In this document: piece by piece, positions 34,147 through 45,735 of the stretch
How the letters are laid out: each line of letters opens with the position of its first letter
How positions within the stretch are numbered: the first letter of the stretch is position 1
Assembly: GCA_003184365.1 (NCBI GenBank)
Contig: NKYR01000009.1
Location: 310,001 to 374,000, forward strand
Direction of reading: 5' to 3'
Source of the DNA: Evernia prunastri
Lineage: Eukaryota > Ascomycota > Lecanoromycetes > Lecanorales > Parmeliaceae
DNA length: 64,000 nt
Program-made: the position numbers and the translations under genes
Notes under the pieces: generated by a model
The model's database searches: none
Seen by the model: the letters and a program-made list of their open reading frames with translations, nothing else
What the model was told of the DNA's origin: nothing

Positions 34147-35169
34147 ATGGAAGATCCCCTTCGACTGCTGCGGGCGCTTGACACGCCACAGCCACTTACG
34201 CTGACCTTTGGTGTCGAGCTGGAATTCGTCCTACGCTTCGACACGGTAGAGTACACCTTCAACCGTGATGAAAGCGGCGAAGGGTGTATATTTCCTCCAG
34301 ACAGCGTAAAGGAGCATGTGAGATCTGTCCTCGACAAGAACGGATATCTGGTGTTTGGCGAAGGCGAATCATTCGACGGCCCGGGCCCTTACTATAGGAA
34401 ATGGGACCTGGGAATGGATTCGTCCATCGATATCCCGGAGCTCTGGGAACCGCCGGAGAAAGCTCATGTCGGTTATTGCCCTATGGAGCTGCGAAGTCCT
34501 GCCTTGCCGTACACCACGGCATCCCTGTCGCAAGTCGAGGAGGTGTTTCGGCTCCTTTTTGCAACGTTTGACGTCATGGTCAACGACAGCTGCGGGCTCC
34601 ATGTCCATGTTGGAAACGAGGTCAAGGGCTTTCCGTTGGAGACGTTGAAAATTTTCGGCATATTGACAACGACGTTCGAGCGGGAGCTGGAAAGCATCCA
34701 TCCGCCATCACGCATCAATAACGAACATGCGAAATCTACCGGTGCTCTTTTCTCAGTGATGAGTTCATGGGACGTGGGCAGGATTGTCAAAGCGGCTCGT
34801 GATGCAGAAGAGCTCGTCATTCGTTTGCAGAATATGGAAAAGGGTTATGCGTACAATCTCCTTAACCTTTGGCAACCCAAAAGAACAATCGAATTCCGGC
34901 AGCACGAAGCGACGGTCAATGTTGACGCTATCGTGAAATGGGTGGAGCTGGCCTGCAATTTAGTCGAGAAAGCGCATGAGTTCGCCATGAAAGAAAATCA
35001 CACTCTGGATCAAAACAGCCTGCGTCGCTACCATTTGGATGACTACTTGAACGACACCTACTACCTTCCTAACCGCAATCTCCACCACGTGTTAGCGAAT
35101 CTGGGCCTCGGAGAATTGGCGGAGTACTACAGCGGTCGCGGCCTGTTCACTCACACAAGACCTTCCTGA
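34147..35169 (+). CDS. Amidoligase-fold enzyme (Amidoligase_2, PF12224-like)
   Basis: Single exon, 340 residues, ATG in good context (ccaccATGgaa). The sequence carries the marks of the putative amidoligase family, a COOH-NH2 ligase group related to glutamine synthetase and GCS. FGVELEFVLRF holds the first metal-binding Glu pair, CPMELRSPAL a second Glu, SCGLHVHVGNE the conserved H-x-H-V-G motif, and TIEFRQHEATVN the terminal E-F-R-Q-H motif. The middle is helical. Family members are predicted to form amide or peptide bonds on small molecules or proteins; most have no proven substrate. No signal peptide is seen, so it should be cytosolic. Neighbours give no pathway hint. Confidence 0.88.
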   Translation: MEDPLRLLRALDTPQPLTLTFGVELEFVLRFDTVEYTFNRDESGEGCIFPPDSVKEHVRSVLDKNGYLVFGEGESFDGPGPYYRKWDLGMDSSIDIPELWEPPEKAHVGYCPMELRSPALPYTTASLSQVEEVFRLLFATFDVMVNDSCGLHVHVGNEVKGFPLETLKIFGILTTTFERELESIHPPSRINNEHAKSTGALFSVMSSWDVGRIVKAARDAEELVIRLQNMEKGYAYNLLNLWQPKRTIEFRQHEATVNVDAIVKWVELACNLVEKAHEFAMKENHTLDQNSLRRYHLDDYLNDTYYLPNRNLHHVLANLGLGELAEYYSGRGLFTHTRPS

Positions 35170-38100
35170 GCCTGCGCGACCCCAGATCAAGAGGAGATGG
35201 TGACGCCCCAGAGTGCACGAGACGATCGAATCGAGTATCTTAATCGAAAATAGTTCTCAAAGGGCGTGGTGAACTTAACAAGAAATCAAGACAGGTACCA
35301 GATTGTGGTCTTGGAGTATGCGGCGTGCACCCAGGTTCAACTTTCCTGTGAGTGCAAGGATGGACTATAAAAGAGTATTGGGGAATTTCTCTGTGACTCT
35401 TGGGCCTGTCGGTCGTGACTCGAGCCATCGTGGATTCTTGATAATGGGTGGGGCACCGCCTGGTGTGGGGCTGGAACCGCATCAGTGAACCATGAGCAGG
35501 AACCCATTGAAGCCCTTTTTGTGTGCGTCAGGTGTAATCGAGACAGGAAATAGGTCAGAGGTCCAGATAGTATTGTGCGACTTCGGGCAGTGATGAGAGC
35601 GGCATGCAGACAACAATGAGGAAGATGGCATCGTACACTGGCGTAGGGTAAACTAATTCACAACCTTGGTAGACGAAAGATAGCCGTTGAAGACAATCCT
35701 GATAATGAAAATGTGTGGCAACTTCTGACCTTTTGAGGTTAGCATGAGCCATTCGAGTCTTGTAGTTGCTGAAGAAGCGAGCCATAAGCAGCGCCTGAGC
35801 AATGCGAGGTGTTGAAACCCAAACCGGATTGGAAAGGATCGCTGGTTATTTGGTGATTGGTGAAGGCTCTCCAGATCCGTGACGGTACCGGTCTCAATCG
35901 CCACCCTGACGGGCTCGTCGCTCTTCACATGCCTCCCATGCCTATCCGAGCATGAAGATGGCAGTGCCCGCGATCACCTATTTCCATATACTCGACAGGA
36001 GCCGAGCATTTGGCTTACATGTCTCCAAGCTTCCTGTGTAATCTCCACATCGCCAGCCACACAAAGCAGCAGACACAGAAGCTTGGAATGGGCATGTAAG
36101 GGCAAATGGATGACTGGTGCAGTTCGGATCTGGATTCTTGGCTGTCCATTATGAAAGTGAAATGCTTTCAAATGCCATTGGCACTGGCTGCGCGCTCCTC
36201 GGTTATCCGAGCAACGACAATGGTCGAATTGTAATTGCTGCAGTCACAAGCAACTTTGCCAGGGAGGAGATTATTCAACGATCCTCAGCATCTGGACTTG
36301 ATCGCTTGTAGAGCCCTGGTCTCTACCGGGTTCATTGTCTCCATATCGCTTTCGGTTGCGTGTGAATGCAAATGACGACATGTTGATTTCGTGTTACCTT
36401 GGACCTTGGTAAATTATACACACTCTTTAAACTTTCGATATCCTATGCGGCAAAGAAGCGTCTTGGGGGCATTAACCCGAGTTCTCAAACCAATTGGTCT
36501 CACATCCTTCAGTTCCTGTGCTGTGTATCGTCACACATGGAATGAAGTACCTTTTGGTTGAAGATATTATTCGCTTCCTCGAAAGTCGTATCCCTCGGTT
36601 GCGCATTTGTTAAACGGTAGGTTAGTGGAAACATCTCGGTAGTCGGAACAGGCTGTCAAAGCAAAGACTTGGGAGGTCGAAACCTTGGATGCTTTGCATA
36701 AATTGCGTTTTTAAGGTATCTGAATCTCACGTGGCATGAGCCGCCAACATGCCAGCGTCCTTTTTGGTAGGGAGAGAACAGATCACTTCACTCCAATTGG
36801 CTACCGAAGAGAAACGAGGCTCTTTCTGGCGACTGCAACCTTCCAGGATGATGGATCCGGAGTAATCTGAATTAAATTAAAACAAAACGATGGGGGGAAT
36901 AATCTTTGAGCCTTTGACTGAATTTTGGCTCGGCCAAGCGGCGGCGTAATTATTGAAGCTCAACAGCGCTGGCGCTGACTCGTTATGAGGCTAAAAGCAC
37001 TGTCCACGAGGCTAATTTCACAGCAGTGATGAAGTCCAACATCCAACCTCGAAGCTACATGCATAAATAAAGTCAATGCAGTAATGCACGGTTAAAGGCT
37101 TCTTTTTGCATTCGTGGCGCTGTGGCTTTGGACGTCTCTTGAGAATGGTTGAGTAGTCACCAATATGCCAATTCTCGACTTGCAAAAGAGGATACTTGTC
37201 TGTTCATGGAATCATAGAGTAGCATCGAGCGAGGTAGCTTAAGTAGAGTATGGTCCGGATTCTGGGATATGAAAAGTGCGAGGACACGAATTGTGCCGTA
37301 TGAAGGGAAGTAAAGAGGTCAATCGACGCGAGCCTTCGAGGGGCGAAAAAGAAGAAAGAAGGCCGGAGGTGGCCCAGCAGAAAAAGTTCCGATAGTGCGT
37401 GGAGTCTGGTGGCATATTCTGTAGACACTCTAGAGACACGAGCTGACTCATCTGCCAAGATATCCCTCGCGCTTGGCAAGAAAATCTCTTTCCCCCAGGG
37501 CCCACCTCTTGATCTTTGACGCCCTCGACCGTACAACTACAACATACATTACCCAGCCATATATATTTTGATCGACCACATTTGACGAATCCTGTAGGAT
37601 TTAAAGAATGCGCAAAACTGGCACACGAAACCTGCAATTGGACCTGAGGTGCATACAGCTGTTTTATCTGCCACAATTTCCCCAGATGTGTTATGCGACA
37701 CCACAACAAGGTAATGTTGCGAGAAGGGCAAATTCTTGGCTCTGTTGCGATTGGTGCAATTAGACAGAAAGCCTTTACCCGAAATAATGGAGGCTAGAGC
37801 GGCAGGGAAATTGAGCCTTTCTCGCCTTTCTTGCCTTTCTGATCCTCCTCCTCCAAACCCTCGCCTCATCATACTACTAGATCATCAATGATCAGGCCAA
37901 ACATGCCGACAGGGGCTATCCACATTGGCACAACTTCAAAGTTATCTGTCTCACGTGCTGGTCACGGTAGGTTACGTGTTCCGCCGTTTGAGCCCTATAC
38001 CAACGCCGAAATAATGCCTCGATATCTACTTAGTACTTCAGTAGTGCATCTAGAGGTGCGCCAATTTTCCATCATGTTGCTCTTCCCCACGCCCACGGTA

Positions 38101-38369
38101 CCCGGCTACCTATCTCTGCTTTGCAAACCTTGATCGCCATTATTGTAACGTCGACGGGGGGTATCCATTTTCTCCGAACTCTTTCCGCGACATGTTTTTG
38201 CTCGTCATTCCTCTCCATCTCTTGTAAAGCTATCCCTGTCCTGCATTCCAAGACATATTCCGTCCTTTTGCCATGGCTCTATTGTAGACCGACCTGCTTC
38301 CAAGGAGACCGTTCAGCACTGGGTTTATCACGTCCTGTCTAGGGGCACTGGAGAGGAAGAACTGCGAAG
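35170..38369. other. 3.2-kb intergenic region, one doubtful minus-strand coding patch
   Basis: Minus-strand frames at 35974-36171, 35653-35928 and 35555-35785 look protein-like and may be exons or fragments of a decayed gene between about 36230 and 35555. I could not build a model with matching phases. From 36320 to 38369 I see no gene. A tRNA-like stretch near 36614-36690 was rejected. Confidence 0.4.
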
Positions 38370-40269
38370 ATGGATATGGCCAACATGCCCGGTATGAATG
38401 GCATGGCCACCAGCACCACGTCCACCTCCTCAACAATGGCACAAATGGTCATAGCAACAGCCAAGGCCATGTCACCGGCAGCCATGGTACCCACAGCTAT
38501 GTCACCCATGCCAGCAGCAAGCACAACGATGGGAGGAGCAGCCATGGCTTCGTCCATCATGAATAACCCGCAAGCCGGCATGGCAACCTCAATGGCAACG
38601 ATGAAGGATATGTGCGAATTACCAGGCATGCGCCAGATGTGTCAAGATGATACTCATATTGTCATCGGGGCGTGCGTCGGTCTCATGGTTCTTTCGACTT
38701 CCGCTGTGATACTACGTTTGGCCTCGAGACGGGTCTCAGCACTTTCTTTTTGGTGGGATGACGCCGTGATAATATCGAGTCTAGTAAGCGCTGCAGTGAG
38801 ATTTCGAATGGCTCAGTCGTTACTGAACAGAAAATCATAGATAGTCTCCTTTGCGTGTTCTGCGCTCATGCTTGTTGGTACGGTCAACCTAGTTACCTGA
38901 ATTACGATCAAGGCATGCTCACGAACTCATGCAGATGCCAAAAATGGCGTTGGCCGACATTTCGAAACGGTACCAGAGTCGAGCGTAGTGTTACTGTTCA
39001 AAGTCAGTGACCCTATGCCCCCCATTACCTGTCCACGGATGTATCTCTGACGGTGTCCCATAAGACGACCGTCGCCTACGAGATCCTCTACTGCGTCTGC
39101 GTAACCCTCATCAAGATATCAATCCTACTCTTCTACTACCGTCTCTTCGGTGTCCGCAAAGCCTTCAAGTATACCTGCTACTTCGTCCTCGCCCTCGTCA
39201 CATGCTGGTGCATCGCCATCGTCTTCTCCAACATCTTCCAATGCATACCCGTCGAAGCCGCTTGGATCCGGCCGTATCCGCACAGCAAATGCATCAACAA
39301 CAACGCCTCGCTCCTCGGCACCGCTATCACCAACGTCCTTCTCGACATCGTCATCCTGGTGCTCCCCCTGGTCCCCGTATGGAGTCTCAGCCTCACCATA
39401 CGGCAAAAGGTCACCCTCACGGCAATCTTCCTTTTGGGCGCTTTGTACGTTGCCCCTCTTCCCAATTCATTGTACCTTTCTACCTTCACACCCCTTCCAT
39501 CCATCCGCCCCACCCCCCTCCCCCAACAGAGTCCAAGAACTAACACCCATCCTTTTTCCCCCGAAACAGCATCTGCGGCGCCGCCATCGTCCGCGTGTGG
39601 GCCATCATCAACATCGACCAAACAGACGTGACCTGGTCCTACGTCCGGCCCCTCGTCTGGTCCGCCGTCGAGCTCTCCGTCGGCATCACCTGCGCCTGCC
39701 TGCCCACCCTGCAACCCCTGATCCAGTTCTGCCTCGGCCGCCGCTCCCTCTCCAACAGCCCCTCGAGGCGATACCAGAACCACAACCCGTACAACGCCCA
39801 CAACCCCCACAACAACTACCACCACCACAACTACAACTACAACTACAACTACAACACCAACTACCCCCCACCGACCTACGGCCCGGGCCTCGGCTACGCC
39901 GTCGGCGTCCAAGCGCACGGCCGCCCGCAAATGGTCGGCGTGCGCCGCTCCACGGCCAACAGCATTGAGTTCTACAAGCTGAAGGAGCGCGGCGGCGGCG
40001 GAAGCGGCGGCGGCGGCGGCGGCGTCAAGGATATCATCTCGTCCGCGTGGGCCAGCAAGGAGGATCTGGCCCACGAGCGGAACGGGAGCGTGGGCAGCGG
40101 GTGCGGGCGCGGGAGTGGCAGTGGGAGCGGGAGTGGGCGGGGCATGGGCGTGGGTTTGGGGACGGTGACGTGGAGCGAGGACGAGATCCCGCTCAAGGGG
40201 ATCCGGGTCAAGAATGTCGTCGAGGTGGACACGCGGGATGATAGCGGGGGCGCTTTGTCGCCTGTTTAA
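38370..40269 (+). CDS. PTH11-like seven-helix receptor with Met-rich N-terminus
   Basis: Five exons, 38370-38783, 38841-38877, 38935-39002, 39065-39444 and 39570-40269, give 532 residues; phases match at each of four introns. The seven-helix core is a fungal rhodopsin-like (PF20684) domain. TM1 is around DDTHIVIGACVGLMVLSTSA, followed by FWWDDAVIISSL, the NGVGRH loop, YEILYCVCVTLIKISILLFY, then helices to ICGAAIVRVWAIINIDQTDV and the last helix SVGITCACLPTLQPLI. The extracellular N-terminus is unusual: 20 methionines in the first 90 residues (MDMANMPGMNGM and similar) and no CFEM cysteine pattern. The cytosolic tail is low complexity: Asn/His/Tyr repeats, then Gly and Ser-Gly runs. Such receptors act in surface or nutrient sensing; the ligand is unknown. 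Confidence 0.85.
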
Positions 40270-41553
40270 TGGAAGTGGGCGGGATTTGCCGAGTCGAGTC
40301 GAGTCGGATTCTAATCTGGCTGGGAACCTTGGTCACTCGGGCTCGGCGGAATCTTGAGTTTGGTGTATCTGTTTGGACTGGGCTGGGCTGGGTCGGGTCG
40401 GGTCGGCAGCATAGGGCAGGCATTATCGGGCATACACAGGCGCGTTATTTTCACCGGGGGGTTTGCATACAGCGACGGGGGAGGGGGATTTTTGCATGCA
40501 TACATTCTTGAATTTCCTTCCCCTCTTGCAAACATTGCTGGTTGTGATGGGTGCAAGAGGGGAGGCGGGAAGGAAGGATGGATAGAAGAGGAGGGAGCGG
40601 GAGGAGGCGGGGCTGCGGTCAATCGTTGTACATAATCTAGTTCGTGGAGGAGGGCGGGTTTGGATATAGGACTTAGTTGGAATTTGATACCCATGGTTCT
40701 TTTTTTGTTTTTTTTTTTGTTCTTTTTATATGGTCTATGTACAAGCAGCTTGGGACTAAAGTACATGCTTGGCGTTCGTTTTGTAAATTGAAAATCAAAG
40801 GAGATCGTGGCGGTCGATAACGTCGTGATTTGCGCGTGCTTTGTGCGCTTCCGTTACGGGGGTTCGATTACGGGGAGGTTCCGGGTCTTGGGACCCCTGG
40901 TTTGCTGGCAGTCGGAGCTGGAATGAGGGTCGACTGTGGGACATGGAAAGTTGGAGTGGGTTCGTTCGGGTGTTGTTGATGATGGAGTTTTTCGTCAGTC
41001 GATTTCGATGGTTGGCCGCGGAAAATCCATGCACGTGGGGTGGTGTTGGCGTTTGCGAACCGTTAGCTGCCCGATTGATGTTGACGTGGAGGGCTGTCTG
41101 TCTATGCATCTTTTCGTTCTTGTTAGATCTGCCTCTGGAAGGGATCTTGCTCGAGGAGTATGAGTTGGGCTTGACGGTGGCCAAGATACCGCTGGCACGC
41201 GACTGTTGAGTTTGGAAGCGATCTTTCATCCACTAGCCTGACTCGTTCCTTTGGCCGTGGGTATAGCGTACCAATTAGATATGATTGCCGTCGCGTGTCT
41301 ACAGGGGATCAATGGTGGCCAAAGAGGCACGAACCCGCAGGAGGGCCTAAGCTTCACGTTCAAGGGTAGTCATGCTTATGGCGATACGCTCAGCTGTTGT
41401 AGAGATAGCTTCTAGCTAGGGATGAAACAACCAGATCTCCAGGACGGGAATGGCAGAAGGAAATCCTCGACATAGGAGCCTTGCAAGTGGACGGTCAAAC
41501 CCTGTGTACTTCATGCCGCGGGCCTGAAGAGGATTGCAGCTCAGGGTCTGCGC
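40270..41553. other. Convergent intergenic region
   Basis: 3' region of the receptor gene, with gggct and gggtc repeats near 40378-40405 and T runs near 40700-40730. A 144-residue minus frame (41229-40795) is listed as a doubtful gene. Confidence 0.5.
40795..41229 (-). CDS. Doubtful small polar protein
   Basis: A 144-residue uninterrupted frame rich in Arg, Asn, Ser and Pro, with no hydrophobic core, signal peptide or recognised domain. Several other frames are also open across it, which weakens the case. It could be a small disordered protein or chance. Confidence 0.2.
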   Translation of the reverse strand: MKDRFQTQQSRASGILATVKPNSYSSSKIPSRGRSNKNEKMHRQTALHVNINRAANGSQTPTPPHVHGFSAANHRNRLTKNSIINNTRTNPLQLSMSHSRPSFQLRLPANQGSQDPEPPRNRTPVTEAHKARANHDVIDRHDLL

Positions 41554-42501
41554 TCACACTTGGGCTTCCGATGTATCATTCAAGAGCCGATGCATAGCTT
41601 TGACTGCGCCAGCATCCTGAGCAGACGCACTTATCTGCTCGTTGGTTGCTGTGGAGCCGGAGCGGCGGAGCCAAGCCAGAATCTGTGGAAGCAGAGACGC
41701 GGACGCGGTTGTGGAAGTGCCCTCGTCCTTTGCATGAGTAGAGGTACTGGTGTGTGTGTGAGAAGTCACGTTTGACGTAGCAGCAGTAGGGTTGTCTGGT
41801 AGCCCATCCCCATTGTGAGCGGATCCAGTGGCCAGAGCTAAGCTTCTCGACATCGACCGTGTATGCGGCCTATTGGAGCCGATCTCCGCTACAGGCTCGA
41901 GTCGTGCAGGTAGGAAAAAGTTGTCCGGGCTGCTTTCTGTCGTCGCGAGCTGTCCCTGCGGCGGGCGGTGACTGCTGTGCTCCGCGGCCAAGCTCAACTT
42001 GCTTCGGCCGCATATCTCCGCAATGGCATCAATGGAGGCATTGGCTTCGGGACCTATCGAGGAAAGGATGTCAGGGAAGGAAAGGCTCTCGAGAGGCGGG
42101 AGCCCGGGAGATGTGGACTTTTCCTTGGGCTGGTGCTTCTTCTTCATGTCTGGCTTGTTTGACGGGCCGCGGACGAGCACTGGTTTTGAACTTGTGGTGG
42201 ATTGGGGTTCGGGTAGCGTATGCTGGGAGGCTTCTGTGCTCTCGGCACCGCGGAGTACTGATTGATTTCCAAGGGTCTGTTCTTTGGCAATAATTTTGGG
42301 CAATCGTCGTTGCGCATTGACAGAAGAAGCGGTGTGGACATGCCTCCGTGTTATCTCTTGTGCAGCAGTAGTGGGCTTTTCCTGGCCTCCTGCTTTTCCA
42401 TGATGTCCCCGGTCTATAGTCCTTTGGCCAGCACCATCTTGCATGGCTTGCACAGCTGGCGAAGCAGCCGCAACGGCCGCTTGAGGTGGAGCATTGACCA
42501 T
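41554..42501 (-). CDS. Hypothetical 315-aa protein
   Basis: The likely start is the ATG at 42501 in strong context (gaccATGg on the opposite reading), giving 315 residues beginning MVNAPPQAAV. The frame is open for 63 more codons upstream, but that part looks like non-coding sequence. The body is Ala/Ser/Thr-rich and largely disordered. Two short ordered segments stand out: LESLSFPDILSSIGPEANAS with DAIAEICGRSKLSLAAEH in the middle, and a helical C-terminal end SLLPQILAWLRRSGS. The first resembles a helical motif I have seen in uncharacterised fungal proteins. The second could fit a small helical or winged-helix motif. No function can be named. Confidence 0.6.
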   Translation of the reverse strand: MVNAPPQAAVAAASPAVQAMQDGAGQRTIDRGHHGKAGGQEKPTTAAQEITRRHVHTASSVNAQRRLPKIIAKEQTLGNQSVLRGAESTEASQHTLPEPQSTTSSKPVLVRGPSNKPDMKKKHQPKEKSTSPGLPPLESLSFPDILSSIGPEANASIDAIAEICGRSKLSLAAEHSSHRPPQGQLATTESSPDNFFLPARLEPVAEIGSNRPHTRSMSRSLALATGSAHNGDGLPDNPTAATSNVTSHTHTSTSTHAKDEGTSTTASASLLPQILAWLRRSGSTATNEQISASAQDAGAVKAMHRLLNDTSEAQV

Positions 42502-42690
42502 GGCTATTGGTTCTTGCGCAAAGCAATTGGCCCTTTTGAACCGATGTTGCAGATAGCTATGACAGTAGACTGCAGATGGACGAAAAGTTTGCGAAAAAGG
42601 TACGAGTGGAAGGACCAGAAGTAGGAAGGCGTTGCGATAAAGTGGGGTGGGGATTATGCAGAGGTGCGTTGTCGCGAGGACTGGGTGCAT

Positions 42691-43335
42691 ACACTATTGG
42701 GGCGCCTTTAGACCGAGCTTCTAGAACGCTATGCACACGCGAATTGCAGCGATGCAAAAGCCCAGAAGCAGAAGCAGATTGTTCCTCGTTACCGAAGCTA
42801 TGGGAGAGGTTCGTGTAGAAAGTAGGTAGTTAGGTACTGTAGCTGAGACTGAGAGAAAATGATGACATTCTGTCCTATATTTAAAGCAAATGTCATACTT
42901 CTAAGGTAGACTACAATTGTACTTGGCGAGCTTGGCTCAGCTAGAATATTCTGTTTTTTATCACAATTCTGGAACACCTGCATATATATATGTATATATA
43001 TCTTACACATTATCGTCCAGCCCCGAGACCTGAGTTGATGGCCATGTCACTACTCGTTACTCGAGGTTTTGCAATATTGCGCTAGATGTGACATCCCGAT
43101 GGATACCAGTATTCACTCGGCTTGACCTAGGACCTGTAACTCCATATGCTCCGTACAAGCTGCTGTAAAAAAATCGATGTGACTGTTTAACAGATTGTTA
43201 TGATTTAGTCTTCTCACCGTGCTGCTGTAACCTACGCTACGTCTGCGTCATCTCCCTATGATTCTATATAACCCTTGGCCGCCTTTCCTGATGACAAGGG
43301 TTTGTGCCAATTGCTGGCCTGGCACACGACGTCCT
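42691..43335. other. Intergenic region
   Basis: Contains a (TA)-rich run at about 42981-43004 and no coding frame with support. It is the upstream region of the 315-aa gene and the 3' side of the HET gene. Confidence 0.55.
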
Positions 43336-45308
43336 TCAACGCAAGACAAATTCCTGGACTTCGATCCCATCCTTGACGGCCTGACCTTCCATCAAGCCAT
43401 GCACATACGACTCACCTACCAACCGGAAATAAGATCCTTCAGCCCGTACGATGAAAGGGACGCGGCCGCCACTTAGTATACAGACCAGATCTCCAGGCCG
43501 CATCGACCGTGGCCCAAGTCCAATGGTACCTTTTTTGGTAGTGAACAGTTTCCTGTACGGCGCCACGTATCCCAATGCCGCTTGTTGCAGCAACGGATTC
43601 GCCGTTTCGGACACGGCAAGGCTTTCCTGGGACCTTGGTACGCCGGGGTAGCCAGCCTTGCGTGCGGTTGCATGGGCAAGGTAGTTCTCAAAATGCGTGC
43701 CGTATTGCTCAGGGGCAGGATATATGTGCCGTCCCTGATCGCCGATCAGAGTCTGCCAGAAAGCGTCAACGCCGAGAGCTCCGTTGCGAATTAAGGATTC
43801 TACGAGTTGGAGCCATTGGGATATTATGGCCGTGGTCCGGGCGTCGTGCTCTAAAGCCTCCTCGGAAACGTTTTCAATTCTGTCCTGACAAAAGCCATCG
43901 ACAGCTAGGAGCTCTGAGCCTTCGATCCAACGGGCAGAAAAAGGTGTGTATCCAGCCGCGCGAAAATTCAGATGGCTAACCCGAATCGGTGCCCCTAATA
44001 CAGTATGTCGCTGCCAGACACTGTAATCCGGCACCCAAGACGGAAGTTCGTGGAAGCGGCGATACGAGTTGTCTTCAACACTTGAGAGCAGGGTCAAAGA
44101 CCGTTCGCTCTGTATCAGATGGCCAGTAACTTCCCGATAGAGCTGTGCGACTGGCCTATCATAGTCCAATATCCTCGAAACAGGCATACCCACAGTCCCA
44201 TGACCGGCCAAGCCTACTACGGCAATAATCTTGTCGCGCGGGTCAGTAGCTTGGAAACGGCGAGTAGCGCTCAGAAGCAAACTCAGAGGGATTCCCCGGC
44301 CACCTTTCGCCTTGGCAAAGCTAGCCCTGCAGTTACTCATAGTCTGCACAAAATTTGGTGTCATGTTGACCCCGTAAATTTGCTTCAGAGCTCCTGCCCA
44401 TCCAGTAGCTAGCAGCGATCGAGCGATGTATTCGACGTGCTCCCATTTGATGGTCAGGGAACCGCATCTGACCACTGCCATTGACGAGACCACTAACTCT
44501 TGCACGACCCAGATTCTGCGGAAATACGCTCTTTCGAATAGCCTTGCGAGGGCTTCCCACTCATAAGAGGGAAAGTGCGGTAGTTTCATGGCGTCCATGG
44601 TGTGCTTGCTCCAAATGGCATCCGGACTGGCCTGTAGGCTTACATCTGCTGAAGCATGCTCTTCGAAAATTCTGCCGATGAACCTAAAGGCAGTAGCAGT
44701 GTGTTCGTCCTCTTTCCCAAGCCATGAAATGACAAGAGCCGCGCGATTGTATATCTGCCTCATGAGGCCTACTTGATGACTCCGTTCTTGTAGATCGGCT
44801 TGATTGATGGAGATTGCGTCAATCCAGAGAACTCTACTGATGGTGGATCTCCGCAGAGAACGAAGAGCTTCACAGACACTGTGCGTCACTCGTAGCAACC
44901 TTGCATCGCATAGATGTCGGTCAAGGCTTGACTGTGCCAAGTGTAAGATAGAGCCTCGTATGTACGAGGAATCCCATCGATACGCAGCAAAGCGATGCTG
45001 CTTAGGTCCGCTACGTGCATCCTGCAGTGAATGTGTGCATCCTCCCTTGGCAGGATCTCCACGAGTCTGATCGTGGAGCTTGGCAATGGGAGCGGTATGT
45101 AAGAGTAAGGTTCCTGGAAATCTTCCCTGCGACGTGAGAATCGGGTCTGGCGTAGCTTTGGTAGTCCAGTGTCCTTAGCGACGGGTTTTGTCGTGGTGTA
45201 GGTCAAGCGCAACAGTCGCGTTCGGCTTGGTGGCATAATACGGCCCTTCCTGGGCCAAACCCGCCATGATTTGGGAAGAAGGCGTGGGTGAGCCAACGCG
45301 ACCTCCAC
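43336..45308 (-). CDS. HET-domain protein with an apparent frameshift
   Basis: Heterokaryon-incompatibility type protein. The N-terminal frame (45308-44886) ends the first HET motif, RTYEALSYTW, and then runs into a stop. The second frame (from about 44940 to 43336) picks up at CDARLLRVTHSVCEALRSLR and contains the second and third HET motifs: RVLWIDAISINQADLQERSHQ with QIYNRAALVISWLG, and later FRRIWVVQEL. The C-terminal 350 residues are the usual variable region, with DPRDKIIAVVGLA and LPSWVPDYS. The two frames are one base apart between about 44950 and 44900, and no intron of normal size bridges them without removing the core motif. Either the allele is dead, the assembly has an indel, or the start is different. 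HET domains trigger cell death after non-self recognition. Confidence 0.82.
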
Positions 45309-45614
45309 CTAAGTCTATGTATCATACCGATTATTCATGAATTCTTTACGCCGCAGCGCCGCCTTCTTCATCACCTTGCCATTCGTTCATAATCGGTTTT
45401 TAGTTTGGAATGAATAAATTACGTAGAGGCTGTTTGTTGGAAATAATGGCAGTCCCTCGGTCAGCCCTATTGTACTAGTGGCTTGGCGAGAACACCTTGT
45501 CGAGCATCTTCTGCACATGCTCATGTATTCTACTCTTGAGAGCATTATCTATTCGGCCTTGTGGGCTGTTTCTCAATGGGTGCGCTGAGAACTTATTGGC
45601 GCCGGGACTGATCA

Positions 45615-45735
45615 TACGGCGGACGAGGGTTGACACTCTGACAAAAAGATTTCTTTGTCCCTTTCATTCTTCCACCATCTCGCGGAATATTCTTTAGGGG
45701 ACACTCTTCCGAGGAATATAAATCCCGTTTTGGAG
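45615..45735 (+). mobile_element. Diverged end of a foldback-type element
   Basis: The sequence TACGGCGGACGAGGGTTGAC followed by ACTCTGACAAAAAG matches the terminal inverted repeat at 14390 with few changes (GAGGG for GATGA; TCT for TCC). About 75 bases further in, ATTCTTTAGGGGACACTCTT matches the inner region of the right arm of that element (ATTCTTAGGGGACGCTCTT read on the minus strand). The matching opposite end was not found within the next kilobase, so this is a truncated or badly decayed copy. Confidence 0.6.

Noticed and set aside
36610..36690. Stretch resembling A-box and B-box (taggttagtgg, ggtcgaaacc)
   Set aside because: The T-arm and acceptor stems do not pair and the B-box is one base short; at most a decayed tRNA.
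39178..40074. 298-residue minus frame over the receptor gene
   Set aside because: Shadow of a GC-rich exon; the plus strand carries the seven-helix receptor with matching splice phases.
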